The notes under the pieces: model-generated
Databases searched by the model: none
Seen by the model: only the letters and a program-made list of their open reading frames with translations
What the model was told of the DNA's origin: nothing
From: Bolinopsis microptera
Taxonomy: Eukaryota > Ctenophora > Tentaculata > Lobata > Bolinopsidae
NCBI RefSeq assembly: GCF_026151205.1
Contig: NC_087079.1
Span: forward strand, 8,794,635 to 8,858,634
Direction of reading: 5' to 3'
Length of the DNA: 64,000 nucleotides
Part shown: one piece after another, positions 1-10,000 of the stretch
How the letters are laid out: every line of letters begins with the position of its first letter
How positions within the stretch are numbered: position 1 is the first letter of the stretch
Translations under genes and position numbers: made by a program

Positions 1-3000
1 CTTTGGTATATCGGGAGGAAATAAGTCTTTTATCGACGACGGCAGAAGGCCAGGCATGTAAGTTATCTTGTGCATCAGAGTCAGAGCATTTTTTATGATG
101 ACCCCGTGTACAGATAATATTTCGTACTCTTTAAACGTAGTTTTAGTATGATCCGGAAGCTTACCGTCCTTGTAATAGTAATTCACGTAGCCCGGCATAA
201 CTGCTCGTATTCCCTGCTTTTGTTTAGTGAACAGTGATTCAATATGGGATTTTGCAGCAAAGCCCCAAACTAGTGAACAGAAATTTAAGTGAGATTGTAC
301 AAAACTTTGGAAGATCTGTAAGCGTGCTTTGATTGGTAATTTGCGTTTTATTTTGAACATAATACCTATAAACCGTGACATTTTTGTTTTGACGGCTCGG
401 ATGTGGCTGGCCCATTTTAGTTTGTCGTCGACGATAACTCCTAAAAACCTGGCCTCCGTTTTGCGTTCTATAGGAGAGTTGTCGATACTTACTTGTAGAG
501 ACGATAGATCTACCCGTCTTTTTGAAAATACCATATAGCAAGTCTTCTTCAGATTAAGAGCTAGGCCGTTCGAGTTAACCCATTTTATCAACACGTCAGT
601 GAGGTGGTTTACTTTGGATATAATGTCTTGTACATTTGATCCGGTGATAATAATGTTTGCGTCGTCTGCGTATAATATAAATTTAGCTAGGTTACTGATT
701 CCTGGTAAGTCATTGATATATATGACAAAGAGCAGGGGGCCTAATATGCTCCCTTGTGGAACACCGTATATCATAGATTCTAATGATGAATTGGAGCCGT
801 TTAGGGAAACAAATTGACTGCGACCACTGAGGTATGACTCGAACCATTTCAACGCAATGCCACGAATACCGTAATGCTCAAGTTTCCTGAGTAATGTCGC
901 GTGATCTAGGACGTCAAATGCCTTGCTATAGTCTAAAAGTAATAAAAGTGCTATTTGGTTCTTATTTAGAGAATGCAGAATAGAGCTCTGAGCATTGAGA
1001 AGTGCGTGCTCACATGATCTTCCTGGTCGGAATCCGTACTGATTCTCGAATAGAGAGTTATTCTTGTCGAGAAATTCTAAAACGCGTCTGTGCATTAGTT
1101 TTTCATAAATTTTTGAGAACGAGCCCAGAAGCGAAATAGGTCTATAATTCGCTACGTCGAGTTTACAACCTCCTTTGTGTATAGGTGTAACTTTTGCCGT
1201 TTTCAAAGCTTTAGGGAAAGCTCCCTCTACAAAAGATGTGTTAACTACTTTTGCTAAGGCGCATAAAAAATTTTGGCATGTGCTGGCTATTTTCAAGGGC
1301 TCAATCTTTGAATCGAGAGTTGCCTTATTTTTTAGGCCAATAATAATTCTATGAATCTCGGTGGGCCCAGTAGGTTCGAGGTAGATAGACGTTGGACATG
1401 ACCCGGTCAGATACTCCTGGAACCCCCCAGGATCGAAGGTCTGTCGGGAACTGATCTGAGACTTGATGTTGGCTGCGATGCTGGAAAAGTAGCCATTGAA
1501 CTTTTCAGCGACTGCCGAGTTAGTACTCAAGATCGTCCCGTCAGTATCCCTCAATCTGATTTGATCAGATCCCCGTCTTTTTCTGTTTAGCAGGCCGTTG
1601 ATTATCTCCCATTGTTTTTTGGAACAGTCCTGATATTTTTCAAATTGTTTTTTGTAATACCGCTCCTTGGCAATGTTAACGTGTTTACTGCAAAATAGTT
1701 TCATTTTGTCGTATGCAGCTATGTTTTCATCAGTAGGCTCTGTGATATTAAGATGGTATAATTGCTGTTTACGTGCACAAGCTGTTTCGAGCCATGGAAG
1801 TATCCACGGCTTCGGATCAGACCGTTCATTTTCACGACGATTACGATTACTCTTAACGGGGTATGCAGTGTTGTAATGTTTCATGTAGATTTCTGAGAAC
1901 TTGTCATACTGTTCACTCGCACTGCCTGATTCCCGCGCTTCCTCCCACGTCTCCCCTTCCAATAGCTCCTTGAACATAGCATTGCTGGCTTCATTCATAG
2001 TACGTGTTTCACGGTATTTTGTGGTATCGGTCCTATTTGAGTGTGTGGTGTGCTTTTGTGATACTGCACGTAACTTTATAGTGGTCAACGTTGCAAGATG
2101 ATCGGAGATGTCGAGTGTTAACACGTTGCTACTTAATGTGTTTTCAATATTATTTGTGTACACATGGTCAATAAGGGTGGCACTGTGGTCAGTGACTCGT
2201 GTTGGTTTTGAAACAGTTTGAACAAAACCATATTTTGCCAGTGTGTCAATGAGGTTCTGGCTTGAGGAATCAGTGTCATATTTAATAAGATCAATATTTG
2301 CATCGCCATGAAACATAACGTGTTTGCGTGAGTGTCTATCTAGTCTATTAAGTACGTGATCGAGTAAGCTAATGAACTTATTTGTATCTCTTGACGGTGA
2401 TCTGTATAAATTTACTATAACCTTGGTTTTGTTAAAACCTTTGCAATTATGAATTTTGACTAGTTGGAACTCGCCACTCATGTCTTCAGGATCCAGAGCT
2501 AAGTCAAGACGTTCAATTTTATCAAAATCGCACACACGTTTGTTTATATAGATTGCTAACCCACCTCCTCTCCCCGATTTTCGTAAAGGTGCTTGTATAA
2601 CAGGTTCGTGAAAACCCTCGATTGTGATATCATCAATACCATTAGGCAGCTTATCAATGTTACAGTTAGTTTCATTAAAGCATAACACATCACATTTTGA
2701 GAAGGTGTGGATTTCTTCTCTAAGATATGTTATGTTTTTTGCTAGTGATCGTATATTTAATGAAAAAACTTTCAACTCGTCTTTGGCGGAGTTTGTGACG
2801 TTTTTAGGTTCTTGATATTTGCACTTGGTTAAGATTTCGCTTATTTCATTCCAGTATTCGTTGTTCATGTCACTATTCTGATCTAAACTATTGCCGATGG
2901 AATTTATTACGTGCGAGCGATCATATGGATTGAAACTAAGACGTGATGCGTGAAGGTGGTCGAACTTATCATAGAGATCGAATGTCTCTACATTGTAACC

Positions 3001-3180
3001 TGGAATCATTGATTCGCAACATCTGATGCAACCTAACGTTTCCTGGAAACATTTCCTATGCACATGGCCCTCGCACCATGCACAAGTACGCAAGTTAGAC
3101 TTAGAGTAACACCAGCCCGGACAGGCCGTGCATTTGATTTTAATTTTTTGACTATTGCTAACTTCACCGTTTGTGTTCAT
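1..3180 (-). CDS. CR1/jockey-type LINE ORF (zinc finger, endonuclease, reverse transcriptase), partial
   Basis: Reading the minus strand from the ATG at 3180-3178, I checked every codon to position 1 and found no stop, so at least 1060 codons are open and the C-terminus lies outside the window. The N-terminus has a PHD-like Cys/His cluster (about residues 15-55, with CTACPGW, CAWCEGHVHRKC and GCIRC). An APE-type endonuclease follows (SLNIRSL, NETNC, GRGGGLAIYIN, GDANIDLI, SDHLATL). The reverse transcriptase has NYRPISLL, GFRPGRS, DYSKAFD, GVPQGSILGPLLF and the catalytic YADD at about 658-675. These are hallmarks of non-LTR elements that cut the target and copy their RNA in place. The order and motifs fit the CR1/jockey group; the exact clade is not certain. 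It lies in an intron of the KDM6 gene in the same orientation. The undamaged frame suggests recent insertion or continuing activity. Confidence 0.88.
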   Translation of the reverse strand, partial: MNTNGEVSNSQKIKIKCTACPGWCYSKSNLRTCAWCEGHVHRKCFQETLGCIRCCESMIPGYNVETFDLYDKFDHLHASRLSFNPYDRSHVINSIGNSLDQNSDMNNEYWNEISEILTKCKYQEPKNVTNSAKDELKVFSLNIRSLAKNITYLREEIHTFSKCDVLCFNETNCNIDKLPNGIDDITIEGFHEPVIQAPLRKSGRGGGLAIYINKRVCDFDKIERLDLALDPEDMSGEFQLVKIHNCKGFNKTKVIVNLYRSPSRDTNKFISLLDHVLNRLDRHSRKHVMFHGDANIDLIKYDTDSSSQNLIDTLAKYGFVQTVSKPTRVTDHSATLIDHVYTNNIENTLSSNVLTLDISDHLATLTTIKLRAVSQKHTTHSNRTDTTKYRETRTMNEASNAMFKELLEGETWEEARESGSASEQYDKFSEIYMKHYNTAYPVKSNRNRRENERSDPKPWILPWLETACARKQQLYHLNITEPTDENIAAYDKMKLFCSKHVNIAKERYYKKQFEKYQDCSKKQWEIINGLLNRKRRGSDQIRLRDTDGTILSTNSAVAEKFNGYFSSIAANIKSQISSRQTFDPGGFQEYLTGSCPTSIYLEPTGPTEIHRIIIGLKNKATLDSKIEPLKIASTCQNFLCALAKVVNTSFVEGAFPKALKTAKVTPIHKGGCKLDVANYRPISLLGSFSKIYEKLMHRRVLEFLDKNNSLFENQYGFRPGRSCEHALLNAQSSILHSLNKNQIALLLLLDYSKAFDVLDHATLLRKLEHYGIRGIALKWFESYLSGRSQFVSLNGSNSSLESMIYGVPQGSILGPLLFVIYINDLPGISNLAKFILYADDANIIITGSNVQDIISKVNHLTDVLIKWVNSNGLALNLKKTCYMVFSKRRVDLSSLQVSIDNSPIERKTEARFLGVIVDDKLKWASHIRAVKTKMSRFIGIMFKIKRKLPIKARLQIFQSFVQSHLNFCSLVWGFAAKSHIESLFTKQKQGIRAVMPGYVNYYYKDGKLPDHTKTTFKEYEILSVHGVIIKNALTLMHKITYMPGLLPSSIKDLFPPDIPK

Positions 3181-4080
3181 GATGTTTTTAAATTTCGTTG
3201 TGAATTGATTAATCAAAATAAATGTTTATGATAAGGTATATAAGAATATATATGAAAGTCAGACCTGCTTCGCGAAAACTAACAGTTTTGTGAGCTAACA
3301 GATCCTGACTGATACTAATTTACACTAACTGATTAATAATCTTAACTATCTAAAACTAACTATCTAGCGAGTGTGCTAGTAGAGCAGCTTAACTTTGACT
3401 GTACTGTACTAAAACGTGTAACTTTAACTTGACTGTAGCTTAACCTCAACTGTACGAAAACTTGCTTAGTTTGGAACTTGTAAGACCTCGCCTACAATTG
3501 CACTCCGCATTACCCGTCCGTTAACAAACAAAAAACAAAACAAAAAAACTTTCATTAGGTGTGTTGATGTGTAATCAAAATATCATGTCAAAGATTTGTG
3601 ATGAATATGAGAGTTGGACGATATATGTGTATGACTGCTAAGTACTAAAATTGTCTTTGATTAAAATTTCGTAGCTGAATAATGGAGATAGTGGTAAAAT
3701 GAAAATCTTATCTGTAGTATTGCTATTTTAGGGGTGGCAGATAAGAAGTGGGCCCATTTATGCATCTGATTGTTTCTGATTGTTTAGTCGTGAGAGCTTA
3801 TTTGTGACACAATTAAATTGAATTAAATTAAAACAGCACGTGATTACATGTGCCGTATCGTGGCCAGGAGTTGACTCGTACATATATCACCAACAGAATC
3901 TCCTACCAAAACTAAACTAAAAATTCTCCAGCGTGTGATCTATCCTCAGTCAAAATATGACTAGCATAACACTTGATCTACAGATCATAACATTTCATTT
4001 CCCGATAACAAAAACTGTCTCAGTCGCAAGAGTTATTGATTAGAACTTGTTAGATCAGAAGCCTAAAATACACTTTTTAC
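3181..4080. other. KDM6 intron flank, including probable LINE 5' untranslated region
   Basis: No coding region is recognisable. The part next to the LINE start codon (about 3181-3530) is probably the element's 5' UTR, but its 5' boundary cannot be fixed because the other end, and so the target duplication, is outside the window. The run of A-rich sequence near 3525-3548 is a possible junction. The remainder is ordinary AT-rich intron leading to the exon ending at 4081. Confidence 0.4.
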
Positions 4081-7000
4081 CTGTGCTCCCCACTTTTTCT
4101 TATCCGATAAGTCAACATTTGTACCGAACTGTATCATCTTGAAATTAGTGAACCGCTTCGGTCCACGTCTTTTAACGCTGGCTAAGTCTTCGTGCTGAAA
4201 TACAGGAATGTTAAGGTTGTAATGCAGCCAAGACGGTTTTAGTATGTACATTAAAAATTATACTTCAGTTTTATATATAACTTAATATATCGTCACCTAT
4301 ATTATAGCTTGTACATAAAAAATATTGGTACCTCACTTTTATTATTTATAGATCTTTAAAACTTAATATCATCATCAAAAATTCAAAAGTTAGTACAAAT
4401 TTAATGGAATGTTATGTAATGAATAGTTCCAAACCTTGTCATTGCCTGATCTGTCTTGTTCTTCCTGTAGGAATTCTCTAAAAGTGCTAGCTTGGTATTG
4501 AGCATATTTTGTTATCGTTGAGTGGGAACGTGTACTTTCACACAGCCACTGCTTCTTTCTTCCCTGCCCGTTCTGAGATAATGTTAGTTTAGATAAATTT
4601 CGTGACCGATAAAGTTTATTACGCTGTAGCACTGATCTACCAAAATCGAATCACTTATTGAAATTGAACTGCAAGTTAAAGAATTCACATTTTTGACTAA
4701 TGACTGATGATGTCATGTTGTACAACAAAAGATAAACAAAACAGATCGAATCTAAACTAAAATTCGTAATCTGATCTACCTGAACATCCCAATTCTCGTC
4801 GGGAGACTGCTGCCACTGTGTCCTCACTTCCACCGGGTGGTCAGGGTTACTGTTCAACAAAGTCCGTGTGTTAAACATGGTCAAGTCCAGTCCCAGGACT
4901 TTGCAAAGTCCTTTGATGACAATGACTGGTTGTTGGGATTCCACACACAGGTCCCGGAGTGTTTTGGAGAATGCGTCTTCCCGCGTGGGAACCTGGAGAA
5001 GAAATGATGGGGTTAGGTGTGTGATAACAATAACATGAACCAGTTTTAAGCAGTATTTCGGATTCAAATTATATAGAAAAAAACTTTAAGCTGGCATCGC
5101 ATTAAAGCAGGGATTGGATTCTCATGACCGAAAGACATCATTTAAATCAAAATTGAAATATTTTCATGAATAAACGGAATTTAAAATATTTCATAGCACA
5201 TCGAGAAATATTTTGATTGTTGAGCAATGAATCCATACGTGCATACACATTACACAATCTAAGATATTAGAGGAAGTTTATCACAAATCCGGGCCCTGGG
5301 GTGAATGTTGTGACTACTTACTAGGGTTGAGTGTGTGATTACTTACTCTGATAGAGGGTGTGGTAGGGTTGAGTGTGTGATTACTTACTCTGATTGAGGG
5401 TGTGGTAGGGTTGAGTGTGTGATTACTTACTCTGATAGAGGGTGTGGTAGGGTTGAGTGTGTGATTACTTACTCTGATAGAGGGTGTGGTAGGGTTGAGT
5501 GTGTGATTACTTACTCTGATAGAGGGTGTGGTAGGGTTGAGTGTGTGATTACTTACTCTGATAGAGGGTGTAGTAGGGTTGAGTGTGTGATTACTTACTC
5601 TGGTAGAGGGTGTGGTAGGGTTGAGTGTGTGATTACTTACTCTGATAGAGGGTGTGGTAGGGTTGAGTGTGTGATTACTTACTCTGATAGAGGGTGTGGT
5701 AGGGTTGAGTGTGTGATTACTTACTCTGATAGAGGGTGTGGTAGGGTTGAGTGTGTGATTACTTACTCTGATTGAGGGTGTGGTAGGGTTGAGTGTGTGA
5801 TTACTTACTCTGATTGAGGGTGTGGTAGGGTTGAGTGTGGCAGGAGGAGGAGGGCGGGGAGGAGGAGAGGGTGGGGCGTTGTATACTTGCTTCATATCAC
5901 TGGCCTCTGACGGTATCTTTGCTGCCCAATGAGTCGGAACTGCAAATTTGGCTGTTAGCTCATCCTCCGATTATAACTTCAACAAAACATCATGATTCAA
6001 TCATATCTTCTGCATGAACAGTTAATACAATTACTAGTAGTTTAACTCGATTAAAAAGAATCATTTTGGACAATAAATCTTAGAATGACGACATAGTGTC
6101 GTACCTTCAGGTTTCTTGTCGAGTTTATTATCAGTTGAATTACCATCGCTAGTATCCATCTTCTCCTCTTTTTGTTGAGAAAATTTGCTCTACAAAATAT
6201 TTAAATAATTAAATAAATATGTATATTCTAACATTTATAACACGCTTCGACAGATACCCAAAAGAAGATACATTTAAGACATTCAAGCACGACTTAGAAC
6301 GGAAATATGATTTCCCGAGTGAATCAGCGGACATACAAAAGAAACTTTTAACGATATATCTAATTTATATCAAATTAACTATCTCATAAATACTAAATAA
6401 TAGCCCAATTAACACATGAATGAATCATATGCCACATTAAAACAATAAAATTGGCAGTTAAAATTCACAGATAAGTAGACAATCTGTTCCACCAATCATC
6501 TTACATTCAATTAAGCATTTAACAGTCTAAGATACAAAATAAAATATATGAAGTACGCTATTCTGACGCACGAGATGTTGGGTTTTGATCATTTTAAGGC
6601 TGTGTGTTGGCAAATTGAGGTCGGCTTTGGCAACTTTGCGGTCGGGTTTAGGTAAGATCAAGGTCAGAATATGTTGAGTCCCCATATAATATGTTAGAAT
6701 ACCTAAAGATACAAAACTCACGTCATTCTTAGTCTCCTTCTTGCTAGTGAGCTGAGCGGGTATGGGTAGTCTCCAGGCCTCCTGTATCTGGGGCAGACTG
6801 CTGTGTTGAGCTGCTCCTGTTCCTGATTTGCTGTTCAGCTGGCGTGATATCGCCTTTATGCGAGCCTGAGAGAGGTATTGTTATCAATAAGTCAATAGGT
6901 GTAGGATAACCTGGGCACGGCCAAAACTTTATATATTTTGATTTTAAACCGTCTAAGTAAAGATCTTCTTGGCTAAAACTCTATCGCTGGAGCTCAGATT

Positions 7001-10000
7001 ATGGTATGACTGTGGTCGACTTCAAGATGGTAGATACGGATCTAAATATAGAATAAAGTGATCTATAAATAGATCTAAAAGCCAAGGTGCCAACTCTCTT
7101 CGAACACCTTCTCCATCAACTTTATATTCAAACAATAATTACCTGCTGTACTAGCATTCGACGAAACTGCACTGGAAACTTGATAACTCTTACTTATATG
7201 CGATGTTTTTGAATGAGGCAAAATGTTCACCATAATAATAGTATGTTATATAATATGTATTATTTGTGAGTTTCGTAGCACGACTAGCAGGCTTTCCAAC
7301 GAGCTATGTGGGGTTCAAACCCCATTTTCTCACAATTTGGAACCCCTCTCCCTATATACTGTTTTATCAGAGTTTTACTGATTTACCTGTAGTTTAGCAA
7401 TAGGATCGTAGTATCCCTCCCCATCTAGATTCCTACTGAGCTCCACTGCCTTCTTGTAGCAAACCATTGCATCAGCCGGTTGCAGGTTCTGTTCGTACAA
7501 TATACCTGTAAAACATGCATGTGTGATATCACTGACACTATTAAAGGTTTAACGGGTGATATCATACGGTTCCCAGGGTTAACAACATGCGACATTATAA
7601 GGTTTGACTTATCTAATTGAAAATCTTTTCGAACACATACAAGAATACAGGATAACACAATTATTATAAAACATTTAAAACATGTGACATCATGGGTTTA
7701 ACTTTACGTTTGCAACACCGTGTCAAGTATACACATACCGTCATAAGAACCCATAAACCTTACTAACATCTACCACCGCCCACAGAAGCCTACCAACAAT
7801 ACAACTATTGTAAGAAAAAGTACAAGTTGATAGGTTAGGCCGCCAACTTGCACCCTTTACAACAATACAACTATTGTAAGAAAAAGTCAAGTTGATAGGT
7901 TAGGCCGCCAACTTGCACCCTTTACAACAATACTTCTTTGTTAGAAAAAGAGATTTTTACCTAAGTTAGTCCAGGCGGCACTGTGCTGAGAATCAATCTG
8001 CACCGCGCAAATGTACGCCTGCAGTGCATCCATGGGCTGGTGCTGATGCTGGTACAAAACTCTGAAATATTCATTAGGTTGAGGAGGGAATATTATGAAA
8101 TTTGTCCGTGTAATAATAACATTAGGAAGAGTGTTTTTGAGAAGTGAAACGAAATGAGTTAAAAGATTGCTGATTCCAGTGTGGCTCTCTTATACTATAC
8201 ATGGATTACCAATAATTGAAACGTAACTCACTTTAAAGACTTGAAATCAAATTTTAAGTACAACTCGGGCCTCGGCCTTATACAGTGTTTACTGTATAAC
8301 ACTTGCTGTTTACTGTATAATACTTACTGTATAAGAGCTTGCAGCTCCATCTGTATTTGAGATCTATTCCTGGATTTGAAGTCTATTGATCCATTCAAAA
8401 TACTGTACATGTAATTAGCATACATGTTAGGTTCGTCACAACATAGTATTCTGTCATGAGTTTGACGTGATAGTTTTAATATACGAATAAGTATTCAACG
8501 CTTGAGTGACTGAGAAATGAAAAATTGTTTAAATGGTTCACAACAAGCATTAGTTTTTTATTGTCCACAAAAACATCTAAAGTTGCCGAAAATATCATAA
8601 GTTAGCCAACAAAATGTGTTTAAACCTTACATAAATTTTTCGAATCCATAGAAAGGGCCTGACTGACCACACCCTCTTTTCTGACTCTAGTTTGAACTCT
8701 ACACAACTTTAACTAAAAATAAAGCTTTGTATCATATATATAAAGTTTATATTATATAAACGTACACACATCTCCGCCAAGTCCCCACATGACTGCTTTA
8801 CTGTAACTCATGAGGAACACACAAATTTACCCTTCTTCTATGTGATACACAACACAGCTATAACACAGATACTCAATATACAAATTGGCACTCTGACATA
8901 AAAGAAGAGATATTATAAGTCGTCATGTTACTCATTATATAATATCTCCGTTACTAAGGTTATACTATAGACCTCACTAACTGAGGGGAGGACACTTAGC
9001 GCACTCCTTCTAACACTGTGTAATTTAAATAACAATAGTATTATTATTATGTAACTCTGTAACTCTTTGTTATTAGTTATAATATTCATGAAATGATGAT
9101 GTGAGCCGTGGGCAAAGATTTTAATTAACGACAACGTCCTTTCGTGGCTATCAGTTATCACAAAAGTTAATGAACATTGAACAATTACAATAATAATGAA
9201 CAATAACAATAATAATGAAGAGTTTATAGTTAGTTACATTATATAATATGTATAAAGATAATGACTAACCCGATGGAACACCAAGTATCTGCATTACGAT
9301 CCAGTCTATCAATACTCTGTCTGTACGCTAAAAACGCTTCATTCACTTTGTTCTGTGCTGAATAACATCTCCCCAGAAAATACCAACTCTGTCAAATAAT
9401 AAAGGTAATTAATGAAGGTTCAACCTGATATAATCTATCGACTACATATTATATCAGTGTGTTTTATTAATACAGGAAGTTTAAATATAAAATATTGGAG
9501 TGGTATACTAACAAAACTAAACGAGTACTGCAATACAACGTGTACTTAGTGCTGTACTTAGTACTGCACTTAGTGCTGCACTTAGTGCTGCACTTAGTAC
9601 TGCACTTAGTACTGCACTTAGTACTGCACTTAGTACTGCACTTAGTACTGCACTTAGTACTGCACTTAGTACTGTACTTAGTACGGCACTTAGTACTGCA
9701 CTTAGTACTGCACTTGATATTGTACTTGATACTGCACTTAGTACTGCACTTAGTGCTGTACTTAGTGCTGCACTTAGTACTGCACTTAGTACTGTACTTA
9801 GTACTGTACTTAGTACTGTACTTAGTACTGTACTTAGTACTGTACTTAGTACTGTACTTAGTACTGTACTTAGTACTGTACTTAGCACTGTACTTAGTAC
9901 TGCACTTAGTACTGTACTCAGTACTGTACTTAGTAGTGTACTCAGTACTGTACTTAGTACTGTACTTAGTACTGTACTCAGTACTGCACTCAGTACTGCA

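Noticed and set aside
5419-5775. 118-codon plus-strand ORF over the 42-bp array
   Set aside because: It is the complement of the repeat; the minus strand matches the KDM6 exon and splice sites.
7265-7350. tRNA-like sequence with GTGGGGTTCAAACCCCAT
   Set aside because: The B box and T-arm fit, but no acceptor, D-arm or anticodon stem can be built around it; it is probably chance or a very old SINE fragment.
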